Origin: Saccharomycopsis fibuligera x Saccharomycopsis cf. fibuligera
Lineage: Eukaryota; Ascomycota; Saccharomycetes; Ascoideales; Saccharomycopsidaceae
Length of the DNA stretch: 64,000 nucleotides
Reading direction: 5' to 3'
NCBI GenBank assembly: GCA_001936135.1
Contig: CP012809.1
Span: 4,823,501-4,887,500 of the forward strand
Part shown: positions 49,476-59,061 of the stretch, piece by piece
How positions within the stretch are numbered: the stretch's first letter is position 1
Layout of the letters: each line of letters opens with the position of its first letter
Program-made: the position numbers and the translations under genes
The notes under the pieces: generated by a model
Seen by the model: only the letters and a program-made list of their open reading frames with translations
Told to the model about the DNA's origin: nothing
The model's database searches: none

Positions 49476-50255
49476 ATGAAACTTACCACCCTCTTTAGTG
49501 TCTTCTCTCTCACCTCATTGGCCTTTGCCGCTTCTTCTGAGCCAAAGGACGAAACTGTTCTCGCCAATGACAGCGAGGCCGCCGCCGCTGCTGACAACAA
49601 ACCAAACCTCGACTTTGGTATCACCTACGAGATCGCTGATCATGTCAAAGACCCATTGTACCGTTTGTTCAACGAAGAAGAAGTTTCTCTCAAGTACACT
49701 TTCCAAAACAGAGAAGAAGTGCCAATTAAGATTGTTGGTGTTGGTGGTTCTCTCAAAAACCCAGACACTTTGGCCTCGGTGGTTAACTTGACAGATGCTG
49801 CTATTGGCCCATTTGACATTGACACTCAACAACAAGCAAACTTTGTCCAGAAAATTGGCATTGACGTTAACCCATCTCCATATGTCTTGGCCCCATTAAT
49901 TTACATCTCCTACAATGACATTTTGTACGTTGTCACCCCAACTCCAGCTTTAATCACCGTTGAAGATAAACCAATCAGCATTTTTGACCCTCAATTATTG
50001 CTCGCATTGTTGATTTTAGTCTCCAGTGTCGGTGCCGTGGGTTACTTTGTTGCTAAGCAATTTGCTATTCCTTACATCAACAAGAATTACTTGAAAAAGA
50101 ATGTGCAAAAGCCAGTTAAACCAGTTGCTGTTACCAGAAAGGCAAAGTCCACCACTACCACTTCCACCACCAAGACTACCGGCTCTGCCAAGAAGGCCTA
50201 CGACGAAGATTGGTTGCCAAAGACTCACTTGAAACAGACCAGAAGAAAGAACTAA
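49476..50255 (+). CDS. IRC22: Irc22, TRAP-alpha-like ER membrane protein
   Basis: 259 residues. Signal peptide (MKLTTLFSVFSLTSLAFAAS), a luminal domain with TFQNREEVPIKIVGVGGSL and the ALASVVNLT type block found in TRAP-alpha (signal-sequence receptor) proteins, one membrane segment at about 169-192 (LLLALLILVSSVGAVGYFVA), then a basic, Thr/Ser-rich cytosolic tail with KKAYDEDWLPKTHL. This is the architecture of yeast Irc22 and of animal TRAP-alpha. TRAP assists translocation of some secretory proteins at the Sec61 channel; the function of fungal Irc22 is not settled. The SSS1 gene, also a translocon part, is elsewhere in the window, so the pairing is coincidental. Confidence 0.9.
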   Translation: MKLTTLFSVFSLTSLAFAASSEPKDETVLANDSEAAAAADNKPNLDFGITYEIADHVKDPLYRLFNEEEVSLKYTFQNREEVPIKIVGVGGSLKNPDTLASVVNLTDAAIGPFDIDTQQQANFVQKIGIDVNPSPYVLAPLIYISYNDILYVVTPTPALITVEDKPISIFDPQLLLALLILVSSVGAVGYFVAKQFAIPYINKNYLKKNVQKPVKPVAVTRKAKSTTTTSTTKTTGSAKKAYDEDWLPKTHLKQTRRKN

Positions 50256-50680
50256 TTTTAGCTAGTGTTTGTAACTTATGTTTACATATGAACTAATCAA
50301 CAATTGTATTTTTGTTACTACACTTATTCGTGTTTGTAGTAGTGTTTACAGCGTATACGCTAAGTCGTCGGTGAATCACACTCAAGGGCACATGACCTAC
50401 AATCAGTAGCATCTTTGCTGCGAGAACATCTTTAATCAGACTAACAGTGGTTACTCGTCTGGATCACAGCCTTATTCTCACAATCAGTCAATTAATTAAT
50501 CAATCAATCAATCAACAACTAGTTCACGTTTACTGAGCCGTTTGAAGCTAATTGCGCCTCCCATTCTATCCTGTTTGCTCGAAATAAAGCCGTGCTTGGT
50601 GATTAGTTGCTTGGATCAAGGACAGCAAAGATAAATAACCTTCTCGCTATCACTGCACATATGACTAGAAATCTCTCAAT
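50256..50680. promoter_or_regulatory. IRC22 3' flank and BTB-gene promoter
   Basis: Contains a CAAT/TTAAT tetranucleotide repeat at about 50485-50515 and an ATG at 50661 that opens a uORF overlapping the next gene. Confidence 0.4.
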
Positions 50681-50693
50681 ATGGAAAACATAA
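50661..50693 (+). promoter_or_regulatory. Ten-codon uORF overlapping the BTB-gene start
   Basis: ATG at 50661 in another frame, stop TAA at 50691-50693, thirteen bases past the first base of the main ATG. If it is in the mRNA, the main protein needs leaky scanning. Confidence 0.4.
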
Positions 50694-52516
50694 ATGCTCA
50701 AACCGACTACCAGACACGTACTGAGTTTGAGCAGATCTGCTTAGCCTGCCGGACAGGTGATATCAGAACTGTCAGCAAGCTTGTCTCTAGCGGCAGTAAA
50801 GTCAATCAAGTTGATGAATGGGACAATTCACCATTGATATTAGCCTCTCTTTGCGGCCATAAAGATGTGGTTTTATACTTGTTAGATCATGGCGCAATTT
50901 GCGATCAAAGCACATATGAAGGCGAGCGATGTGTATATGGTGCTTTGAATGACGAGATTCGAAACATTTTGGTCAGTTATGATATGTCCAAATCAATGGA
51001 AGTCAGCAACCCGCTTATGCTGCACTTGGTTTATCTATACAACAGCGCAAACGATCCCCACTTGAATGATAAGCTTGTCAGCAGTGATGTAGTGATACGA
51101 TTTGATGCAGCAGGTAATAGTTTGCTAAATGGCTGGGCAAGTGGGAAATCTGAAGATGTTGATGATTCTTATCGATACTTGAGACTTCATAAGTTTATAT
51201 TGTCGGCTAGATCTGGGTTTTTCCGCAAACGGTTTGCTAATAGTTGGCAAGAAAAACAGGTAATTGATGCTGCTTTAATTTATCAAGAATCAGAATGGTT
51301 ACAAAGGCAGTCTACGTTGCGCTATGAAGATTTACAAAAGGCTTTTACATTTGTCATGGAAAATGTGTATTTGAAATTGGATATCAGAGGTGGTTTTACC
51401 AAACTTAACAAGAAAGTTATTTTGGAAATTTTAAATCTCTTAGAAATTGATAAGGGTATTTCCGAATTCGTAACGCTAGATTTTGATATTAAAATGGATA
51501 ATAGAAAGAAGACCAAAAAGAGAAATGCATTAAGCAAACAAATTGTTCAAAAAGGTATGCATGATTTACAAACATATTATACTTCAGCAATTTCAGGAAA
51601 AAGATCTTATTTTGAAAAGCAGATAAATAAGGCAGTTGTAGATAACGAAGAACCAGGTGAAAGTGAAGCTGACAATTTGGCCGTTTATGGTACTTTGGGA
51701 AGTGCACAATATATCACCGATACAGATAAGCGAAATCTTATTATACAGAATTACTCATACTGGCCCGATATAATTGTGTCCTTCAAGTCATTCGATGAAA
51801 AAAAAATGCTTTTTTATCCTTTCCACAAAGCTATGCTTTTGAGTTCCGAGTACTACCGTGTTTTGTTTGAATCTGGTTTTGCTGAGAGTATTGGTGTTGA
51901 GAGCTTTGTTGATTCAGTTTTTAAAACAACCACATACGAAAGCTTGATCACTAACCCGCATTTGATTCCTGTTATTGATGTCAGCGTCAATTGCTCTGAA
52001 GCTTTTGATTTTTTTGCCGAATACTTGTACTATGACCAACAATCAATGCCGGTAGAAGTTGCCATTGAAATGTTGAGCTTGGGAGATTATCTTCAATTTC
52101 CAAAGCTTAAATCTCTTGCTTCATTCACGATCATAAATTCTGAAAAACTTTGTCATCTACCGGAACACGCATACTTGCTAGAAATCGAAGCTCTTTATAA
52201 TATTTTGAAAGCTGCTTGGGAATTTGATGAGGAGCGGCTCAAACAGTATGCGGCACGCATGTTTGCATCGAATCTAACAAAATATATTGACTCTCCATTG
52301 TTTGGAGATTTGGTTGTTGAAAGTGCCGCAGAAATCAAAAATCGTGAAGAAACAGACACCATTGAACTTATTGATGAAATTAGGTATTATTTGCGTCAGA
52401 AGTATATTAAGGACAAATATGACAGTGACAAAGAGCAAAGTGACGATTATATAAAGCTTGAGGCAGACGAAAAATTGATTGAAGATTTGCTTACAAGATT
52501 GGATTTGGAAGGTTGA
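50681..52516 (+). CDS. Ankyrin-repeat / double BTB protein (Yil001w homologue)
   Basis: 611 residues. Ankyrin repeats cover about 14-105 (FEQICLACRTGDIRTVSKLV, NSPLILASLCGHKDVVLYLL). Two BTB/POZ domains follow, one around 128-250 (DVVIRFD ... YLRLHKFILSARSGFFRKRF) and one around 355-480 (DIIVSFKS ... FHKAMLLSSEYYRVLFESGF). The order is that of S. cerevisiae Yil001w, S. pombe Btb3 and human ABTB1. S. pombe Btb3 is a Cul3 substrate adaptor; budding yeasts keep a Cul3-like cullin, so a ubiquitin-ligase adaptor role is possible but unproven here. The C-terminus is helical and acidic. In-frame CTG at 51019-51021 (LM-L-HL). Confidence 0.82.
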   Translation: MENINAQTDYQTRTEFEQICLACRTGDIRTVSKLVSSGSKVNQVDEWDNSPLILASLCGHKDVVLYLLDHGAICDQSTYEGERCVYGALNDEIRNILVSYDMSKSMEVSNPLMLHLVYLYNSANDPHLNDKLVSSDVVIRFDAAGNSLLNGWASGKSEDVDDSYRYLRLHKFILSARSGFFRKRFANSWQEKQVIDAALIYQESEWLQRQSTLRYEDLQKAFTFVMENVYLKLDIRGGFTKLNKKVILEILNLLEIDKGISEFVTLDFDIKMDNRKKTKKRNALSKQIVQKGMHDLQTYYTSAISGKRSYFEKQINKAVVDNEEPGESEADNLAVYGTLGSAQYITDTDKRNLIIQNYSYWPDIIVSFKSFDEKKMLFYPFHKAMLLSSEYYRVLFESGFAESIGVESFVDSVFKTTTYESLITNPHLIPVIDVSVNCSEAFDFFAEYLYYDQQSMPVEVAIEMLSLGDYLQFPKLKSLASFTIINSEKLCHLPEHAYLLEIEALYNILKAAWEFDEERLKQYAARMFASNLTKYIDSPLFGDLVVESAAEIKNREETDTIELIDEIRYYLRQKYIKDKYDSDKEQSDDYIKLEADEKLIEDLLTRLDLEG

Positions 52517-53306
52517 TGATTTTTGCATGGCTATAGAATTTTTTTAATTTTTTTTTAATTTTTTTTTTTTTTTTTAACTTCTTTTCACCATTTGCCAATA
52601 TTGTTTCTTCTTTTATCTTTGTAATATAGTGGCGGAATGCTCTGCAATACCTTATAAATTTTTTTTTTTCGATTTCTGTCATACATTTTTAGTGCAACTT
52701 AATAAAGCTACACATACCAACATATTTCTGATAAATTTTATTTTGTTAGTCGTATGTATCATGAGCCCAGTATGGTTATAATAAATGTGGTTAGTATTTT
52801 TGATGAGCAGTCTAGGCAGAGGATTAGCAGAATCAATGTAAAGGTATTGATCAAGATAATTTACTGGGACTGAGTAATAAACTAAATACACATTGGACTC
52901 TTGCATATCATGGGAAGCTTGGTGTCGCAACGTCGTTATTTTGAAGCACTATATCTCCAATAACTTTTTTACGAGCGTAATTACCGCTTTTAAAGATCCA
53001 GAAAAGTTTAACAGAGCAAAGAAAAAATCTTAACTTTGTAACATCATTGGTAAAGGTCCTTTTAGACACTCCTATTATACTTTAATAGCCGCCAAAGTTG
53101 GTGCTCGTATAATTTAAGATGTAGTATGATGTTACAATATGCATCAATAGGCAGGCATCACATACAATCTCTTCCTCGCGTTTCTGCAGTCAAAGAAAAG
53201 TAAAACCAAAGGAAAGAAACTACAACAGACAGCATCGCAGAACTAATCATCTTCACGGCGCAAACGGTCTGCACGATACAGACTACTTCTGAAATAAAAG
53301 ATAAAA
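52517..53306. promoter_or_regulatory. BTB-gene 3' flank and CAB5 promoter
   Basis: T-rich for 160 bp after the BTB gene. A minus-strand frame (52679-52930) spans a TACTAAC-like site at 52790-52796, but no paired splice junctions or motif make a gene. Confidence 0.4.
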
Positions 53307-54029
53307 ATGTTGATAGTTGGCCTCACTGGCTCTATTGCCACTGGAAAATCTACTGTGTCCAAGAAATTGTCATCAGACTATCAAATACCTATAGTCGATG
53401 CAGACCTCATTGCTAAGCAGATAGTCGAGCCTGGAAGACCAGCATTCAACGAAATTGTGACATATTTTTCACAATATACGGACAATATCCTTTTGGAGAA
53501 TGGCGAACTAAATAGAGCTGAAATTGGCAGATTGGTGTTCGGAGAGGCCAATAGAGCCAATTTGACAAAATTGAACCACATTACGCATCCTAGAGTCGGG
53601 TATGAAACCATCAAACAAGTGCTATCATATTATATTAGAGGTTACAGAATGATCATCTTAGATGTACCATTATTGTTTGAAGCAAAATATAGTCTCTATT
53701 GTGGACTGATTATAAACGTCACTTGCGATAAAAAAACTCAGCTTGAAAGATTACTTCTTAGGAACCCTCAACTTACCAAAGATGAAGCGTCTAAAAGAAT
53801 TGACAGCCAGTTGCCAATGGAAAAAAAATCAAGATATTCAGACTATGTGGTAACAAATGATGGATCTTTACAAGACCTATATGCACAACTTGATGCTGTT
53901 GTTGCCGAGCTCATGCCAAGTACACTTTGTAGTTGGTTTCAGTGGTTACCATTTGTAGGATTACCTCTTGCTTTCATACGTTACGTGCAGAATTTGTTCA
54001 AGTTTAAAAAGTTTGCAAAGGATGATTGA
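53307..54029 (+). CDS. CAB5: Dephospho-CoA kinase Cab5
   Basis: 240 residues (241 in S. cerevisiae). It phosphorylates the 3'-hydroxyl of dephospho-CoA in the last step of CoA synthesis. P-loop GSIATGKS (8-15) is followed by VDADLIAKQIVEPGRPAF, the substrate-binding DAD block of the family. LNHITHPRV and ILDVPLLFEAK are conserved. SQLPMEKKSRYSDYVVTNDGS near 180 is the typical lid and closing segment. The last 30 residues carry a hydrophobic stretch (WLPFVGLPLAFIRYV) and a basic tail, which would anchor the enzyme to a membrane; yeast Cab5 and human DCAKD have comparable tails and localise to mitochondria and lipid droplets. CTG at 53706-53708 (residue 134). Confidence 0.95.
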   Translation: MLIVGLTGSIATGKSTVSKKLSSDYQIPIVDADLIAKQIVEPGRPAFNEIVTYFSQYTDNILLENGELNRAEIGRLVFGEANRANLTKLNHITHPRVGYETIKQVLSYYIRGYRMIILDVPLLFEAKYSLYCGLIINVTCDKKTQLERLLLRNPQLTKDEASKRIDSQLPMEKKSRYSDYVVTNDGSLQDLYAQLDAVVAELMPSTLCSWFQWLPFVGLPLAFIRYVQNLFKFKKFAKDD

Positions 54030-54475
54030 TCTGGCTGAATATTTTATAATCGGATAGCACTAATAATATGATCGATAAATTCAGCTACTGTAGCTATTTC
54101 TTTAATGTTGACATGGGTGTATACTACCTTTAGTCTCAACAGCTAAATCGTCCTTGCTGTTACCAGCCTTTGGCGTATCGTGCGGCGATAACGCTGCTTA
54201 GCTAAGCCAGAGGACCCCCGTAGACTATTTTTCCGAGGATTGTTTTAGTCTATATGGCGGAACAATACACACGTAAGCTGTGGCGGCAATATATAAATGC
54301 CACCATTCGCCCTTCCTCTTGAGCCTTTCTGTATCTTTTGACATTTACTTCTAGTAATTAGGACTTGCTGTTTTTAATCTAACAAGTTTATTTAACTATT
54401 CAATAGTTCACTTCTAGTGCGACCCAATTCACTCTTCATTATACACACCAAGCAACCAACTGAAACTAACACATA
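54030..54475. promoter_or_regulatory. CAB5 3' flank and dehydrogenase promoter
   Basis: GGCAATATATAAATGCC at about 54285-54302 is an inverted repeat GGC(A)AT / AT(G)GCC-like around a TATATAAA box, some 180 bp before the next ATG. Nothing else was seen. Confidence 0.4.
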
Positions 54476-55498
54476 ATGACTAACTCTAAAAACCCAGTCG
54501 TCTTACTCGACAAAGATCAGTTCCCTTTTACTGCCGAAAAATGGGATGAATTTGCTCAAAAACATCCAAATGTCAAACTCGTCATTAACAATGCCAAAGA
54601 TTTTAACGAATTTTTGGACAAGGTCAATAATGATGCTCAATTCAAAGAAATTGAAATTATTGCTGCAGTAAAACACGACTACAAATTGGATAGCGAAGTT
54701 TTCGATAAATTGCCTAAATTGAAAGCAGTTTGCTTTTGCTCTGCTGGTTACAACCAAATTGATTTTAAAGAGGCCACTAAGCGCAAAATTCAAATTTCCA
54801 GAGTGTACGACTTGGATACCTCCACCGCCGACACCAATTTGTTTTTGCTTCTTGGAGCAATGAGATTTTACCAAGTGGGGATCAAAGATTTATTCATCCA
54901 CAAAAAATTTAGAAACCCAACTCAAGTGGGGGTTGCTCCAAATGACAAAGTGTTGGGTATTATTGGCTTGGGTGCTATTGGTAGACAAGTAGCTGCAAGA
55001 GCTAAGCCATTGGGTTTTGGAAAGATCATTTATTACAACAGATCACAATTGTCAAAGGAAATTGAAGAGGAATTGGGAGTCGAATACGTTTCCAATGTTG
55101 ATGAATTGGTTGAACAGTCTGACGTGATAGATTTGAACTGTGCTTTAACTAATGAAACTTACCATTTAATCAATGAAGAAAGAATTCAAAAGATGAAAGA
55201 TGGGGTTATCATTGTCAATACTGCTAGAGGTGATGTTATTGATGAAACTGCATTGATAAAGTACTTGAAAAACGGAAAAATTTTATCTGCGGGGTTGGAT
55301 GTTTTCCATAATGAACCAAATGTCAATTACGAGTTGGTTGAGTTGGATAATGTTATTGCGTTGCCACATTTGGGAAGTTACTCCAAGGCGACTAGAGCTA
55401 ATGCTCAATTGACAGTCTTGAAAAACGTTGAGAGTTATCTTTCTACAGGCAAGTTAGTGAGCTATATAGGTGAGCAAAAGGATGTTAGCTTTGATTAG
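54476..55498 (+). CDS. D-isomer-specific 2-hydroxyacid dehydrogenase (glyoxylate/hydroxypyruvate reductase type)
   Basis: 340 residues. NAD(P)-binding GLGAIG at 163-168 in LGIIGLGAIGRQVAARAKPLGF, then IIYYNRS. The catalytic triad is Arg251 (NTARGD), Glu280 (HNEP) and His298 (LPHLGSYS). An Arg at the end of the second beta strand (YYNRS) points to NADPH use. This family includes S. cerevisiae Gor1, a glyoxylate reductase, and fungal paralogues acting on hydroxypyruvate and other 2-keto acids, so the substrate is uncertain. No presequence was evident, so it is probably cytosolic. It is transcribed in the same direction as CAB5 and SPE4 but with separate promoters. Confidence 0.85.
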   Translation: MTNSKNPVVLLDKDQFPFTAEKWDEFAQKHPNVKLVINNAKDFNEFLDKVNNDAQFKEIEIIAAVKHDYKLDSEVFDKLPKLKAVCFCSAGYNQIDFKEATKRKIQISRVYDLDTSTADTNLFLLLGAMRFYQVGIKDLFIHKKFRNPTQVGVAPNDKVLGIIGLGAIGRQVAARAKPLGFGKIIYYNRSQLSKEIEEELGVEYVSNVDELVEQSDVIDLNCALTNETYHLINEERIQKMKDGVIIVNTARGDVIDETALIKYLKNGKILSAGLDVFHNEPNVNYELVELDNVIALPHLGSYSKATRANAQLTVLKNVESYLSTGKLVSYIGEQKDVSFD

Positions 55499-56083
55499 AG
55501 CACTCTCTGTAACTTGATACCATGGCATAAATATATACACTTTTTTACCATTTATCTTCAATAAATCGAATTGTTGTGATGTCTTCGTATTTAGTGATTT
55601 CTCTTATCGTGCCGCATATATCAGTGCACAGCACGTTATGCTTACATAACGACCCATGGTGGTTCTCTTACTAGCAGTTGAAACATTTTGAAGACCTTAC
55701 CTTCATTGATATGTTGATTGGCATATAAGTAGCTAAGATTCACTATTATGATCTAATTAAGTTTTTCAATATTGCTAGTGCTGTGGTTAACCGATGCTGA
55801 TTCGAAAGAACTAGAAGACGCTGGTTAGTACATCTATACGCATAGTCCGTGCTAATGGGTCACTGAAATCAACCTTTTTTTTCCCAGTTGGAATAACTGA
55901 AAAATAATCAATACGCCTCAGCTTCTTTTTTTGTCATTTCTTTTCTTATATCTTGGTATCTTCAATCCACCAAAACGCTTTGCCACGTAATTGACGGCCC
56001 CTAATGCAGAGTAGCGTAATATTCGAAAGAGAAACAAAAACCAACAAATTGCCAGAAGTCAAAGCACCACCAACAATTGCAAT
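55499..56083. promoter_or_regulatory. Dehydrogenase 3' flank and SPE4 promoter
   Basis: No specific site recognised. A T-rich segment and an A-rich leader precede SPE4. Confidence 0.35.
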
Positions 56084-56992
56084 ATGAGTCAAGAACACAA
56101 CACCCCACATCCACTTACCCATGCATCAATTAAAGATGGATGGTTTTCTGAATTATCAGATGACTCATTTCCTGGCCAGGCTTTTAAATTAAAAGTTGAA
56201 GAGATCTTACTTGCAGAAAAATCAGAATATCAGGACATTTTGGTTTTCAAGTCAGCCACATATGGTAACGTCTTGGTGCTTGATGGTATTATTCAGTGTA
56301 CTGAAAGAGATGAGTTTTCATACCAAGAGCACATTGCCCATGTACCAATGTTTGCCCATCCAAATCCTAAAAGAGTTTTGATTATTGGTGGTGGTGATGG
56401 CGGAGTCCTTAGAGAAGTTTTAAAACACGAATCTCAACTCGAAGAAGTCATTTTAGTCGAAATTGACGAATATGTTATCAATTTAAGCAAAAAGTTCTTC
56501 CCGGAAATGTCTGTTGGGTTTGAGCATCCAAAAGTAAAAGTTGTTTTGAATGATGGCTTCAAATTCTTAGAGCAAAACAAAAAACAATTTGACGTGATCA
56601 TCACTGATTCATCTGATCCTGAAGGTCCTGCACAAAATTTCTTTGAACTGAAATATTTCAACTTGTTGAATGATTCTTTGACCGAAAATAATGGTATCAT
56701 TATCTCTCAGTCTTCAGAAAATATTTGGCTCAATGTACCAAAGATTAAACATTTGCTTTCAATCTATAAGCAGATTTTCCCTGTGGTCCAATACTGTTAC
56801 ACCTGTACTCCATCATACACTTCTGGTCAATTGGGTCTTGTGGTTTGTTCGAACAACAAAAACTTTGACATTTCCAAACCAGTCAGAATATTGAGAAAAG
56901 AGGAAGAGCAACTGCTCTTCAAGTATTATAACAGCAGATTGCACGAAGCTAGTTTTATTTTGCCAAATTCAGCAAAGAATTACTTGAAATGA
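56084..56992 (+). CDS. SPE4: Spermine synthase Spe4
   Basis: 302 residues (300 in S. cerevisiae Spe4). Transfers aminopropyl from decarboxylated SAM to spermidine. The spermidine/spermine synthase fold is clear: [24 protein letters not shown], the dcSAM-binding [19 protein letters not shown], and [12 protein letters not shown] chose SPE4 over SPE3 because QSSENIWLN and [22 protein letters not shown] match Spe4 (QSSENFWLN, SGQLGLIVCSNN) and not the VPTYPSGQIGF of Spe3, and the end ([14 protein letters not shown]) also resembles Spe4. A second aminopropyltransferase elsewhere in the genome would be expected to be SPE3. Two CTG codons occur at variable positions. Confidence 0.8.
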   Translation: MSQEHNTPHPLTHASIKDGWFSELSDDSFPGQAFKLKVEEILLAEKSEYQDILVFKSATYGNVLVLDGIIQCTERDEFSYQEHIAHVPMFAHPNPKRVLIIGGGDGGVLREVLKHESQLEEVILVEIDEYVINLSKKFFPEMSVGFEHPKVKVVLNDGFKFLEQNKKQFDVIITDSSDPEGPAQNFFELKYFNLLNDSLTENNGIIISQSSENIWLNVPKIKHLLSIYKQIFPVVQYCYTCTPSYTSGQLGLVVCSNNKNFDISKPVRILRKEEEQLLFKYYNSRLHEASFILPNSAKNYLK

Positions 56993-57462
56993 TCAGCAGG
57001 TACTGAAGGTAAACCAAATAGTAAAAGTCTGTTGCTATCAGTATTTTATATACATTTTCACTAGATTAGAAAAGCTATAAGAATATATTATAGAGCATAT
57101 TTTCATAGATAAAGCTAATGAGTAAATAACAATAATAATGCTAATAAAAATGAAAATAGTATTAAACAGAGTAATGTGAAAATGAAAACAAAAACAAAAA
57201 ATCGGAAAATTATAATAAAATCATAGAAAATAATAATAAAAAAGACGAAAAAAGAAAATGAAGAAATCAAACAAAAGTAGCAAAACAAAGCTGATATTGA
57301 AAAAAAAAAATACTTGGAGCAAAAGATAAAGGGGTGTAGTTGATATGAGAAATAAATGACAACAGTTGAATAAAAAACACCAATGCAGATAGCTTGTAAA
57401 ATGAAAAAAAAAAAAAAAAAAATAAATAAATAAAAATAAAATATTGGGATCAAAGAGGAGGC
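56993..57462. other. Convergent region SPE4 / GIT transporter
   Basis: A-rich from 57110 to 57440, which is T-rich on the transporter's sense strand and fits its 3' UTR. It includes a short poly(A) and AAAT repeats near 57404-57440. The frame at 57115-57453 is driven by this bias. Confidence 0.45.
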
Positions 57463-59061
57463 TTATGTAGCGAAGCTCTTTTTGCTGATTTCAGCATTTT
57501 CTGAATGCTTGTCAAGGTTTTCAACAGTCTCAACGTTGATTTTTTCATCAATGCTGGAATCATCAGTACCCAATTGAGATAAATCAAAACCAGTACTTTG
57601 CAAATAATCCAAAAATGCTTTGTCTTCAGCCAACATAGCTTCAGGACTAACATCTGGTAACAAAAACAATCCCAAAAATGCTGCGAAAAGGGCTAAAGAT
57701 GAACCAATATAGTATGGCGCTTGAAGACCATGCTCCTTCATAACCTTTGGAAAAACATAAGTGCCCACAAAAGCCCCAATTTTACCAATAGCTGCAGAAA
57801 TGGCATAGTAACTGCCTCTGATAGAAGTAGCACCAGTCTTTGAAGCCAAACAGCCCATATTGTCACCAGCACCAAATTCACCAAAAGTCATAAACAAACC
57901 GTATAACACAGTAAAACCTGCAATGTGGTTTTTCAAAGTATGATATGAACCAGCAATAGCAAAACCAAAGATAGATTGGACAACCAAACCAATAATTAAT
58001 GTGATTCTTGGACCAAGGTAGTCAGCAGAAATAGCACCCAAAAATGCACCAGGAATATAAAACAAATTAAAAACCACATTCCAACCAAATGTCTTGTACA
58101 AGTTGCTATCTGGGATAATAGTGTTTAAAATGTTAGATGAATATATACCGAATGCATAGGCACTGAAATCATAAATGAACCAGATGATGGAAACAATAGC
58201 CAATCTAAACCAATAAAATTTGATAATTTTGATGTATGGAATGGAAACCTTTTTGAATCTAGTTTTTTGATAATTTTCATTTTCCTTAAAGTTCAATCTT
58301 GAAATGAACAAAAACAAAGGCCAAATTGCACCCATACCCAAAGTAATTCTCCAAACTGGAGTCAAATGCTTTTCACCACAAATCCACAATAAAACCATTG
58401 GAACAAAAGCACTAACGACAAACCCAAAATCAATAGCAAAATTAGTGAACCAGATAAAATATCTGTTTCTCTTTTTAGCAGGAAGCAAAGCAGAAGCTTC
58501 CGCACAAGCTACAGAACCAGTTGGATATTCTGAACCAATACCAATACCCAAAAAGAATCTATAAGCCGTCAATGCAGCCAACATACCACTGACGCTACCT
58601 TTGTAACCCCAAGAACCAGCACACAAGATAGCAAAAACAATCAAGATAGAGTTGGAAATCAACATCCCAGTCTTTCTGGAAAACTTATCGGCAACGTATC
58701 CGAAGGATAACATACCAATAATGGTACCCACGAAAGCAATAGAAGAGACGTTGGAAATGGCATTGGAGTTTTTGTACTCATCAGGATATAAGATTGCCAA
58801 ACATGTGGAAGCAGTGGAAATGGAGTTATTCACATAACCGTCGGAGAACAATCCGGAACCAGCCGTGATAATAGTCCAAATTTGGTCTTTTTTACTGGCA
58901 GTATTCTCAGCGGTTTTAAGCTCAATAGGACCATCATCAACATCTTCATTATTTAGTTCATTTTCGGTTTTGTTTATGATGTACTCTCTCTTGGCTTTTT
59001 CAATCCAGCCTACACTGAATTCAGAAAATGATTTAGGTATATCACGATTCCAAACGGCCAT
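57463..59061 (-). CDS. GIT1: Glycerophosphodiester transporter of the GIT family (MFS)
   Basis: 532 residues, 12 predicted membrane helices, phosphate:H+ symporter family of MFS transporters. GIT proteins import glycerophosphoinositol or glycerophosphocholine as phosphate and inositol or choline sources. Helix 1 holds ITAGSGLFSDGYVNNSIST; loop 2-3 has the MFS signature GYVADKFSRKTGM (normally GxxxDRxGRR); helix 4-5 carries YRFFLGIGIGSEYPTGSVACAEA, the family's key block. A central cytosolic loop follows helix 6. The N-terminal 60 residues are hydrophilic and acidic. CACGTT sites, the low-affinity Pho4 core, lie upstream. Several yeasts carry multiple GIT paralogues and the exact substrate cannot be read from sequence. 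Confidence 0.87.
   Translation of the reverse strand: MAVWNRDIPKSFSEFSVGWIEKAKREYIINKTENELNNEDVDDGPIELKTAENTASKKDQIWTIITAGSGLFSDGYVNNSISTASTCLAILYPDEYKNSNAISNVSSIAFVGTIIGMLSFGYVADKFSRKTGMLISNSILIVFAILCAGSWGYKGSVSGMLAALTAYRFFLGIGIGSEYPTGSVACAEASALLPAKKRNRYFIWFTNFAIDFGFVVSAFVPMVLLWICGEKHLTPVWRITLGMGAIWPLFLFISRLNFKENENYQKTRFKKVSIPYIKIIKFYWFRLAIVSIIWFIYDFSAYAFGIYSSNILNTIIPDSNLYKTFGWNVVFNLFYIPGAFLGAISADYLGPRITLIIGLVVQSIFGFAIAGSYHTLKNHIAGFTVLYGLFMTFGEFGAGDNMGCLASKTGATSIRGSYYAISAAIGKIGAFVGTYVFPKVMKEHGLQAPYYIGSSLALFAAFLGLFLLPDVSPEAMLAEDKAFLDYLQSTGFDLSQLGTDDSSIDEKINVETVENLDKHSENAEISKKSFAT

Noticed and set aside
52679-52930. Possible minus-strand gene with TACTAAC at 52790-52796
   Set aside because: The nearest AG is about 60 nt from the branch-like site, no matching 5' splice site was seen, and no motif appears in the frame.
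56084-56992. Assignment of the aminopropyltransferase to SPE3
   Set aside because: The substrate-side motifs ([20 protein letters not shown]) resemble Spe4 rather than Spe3.
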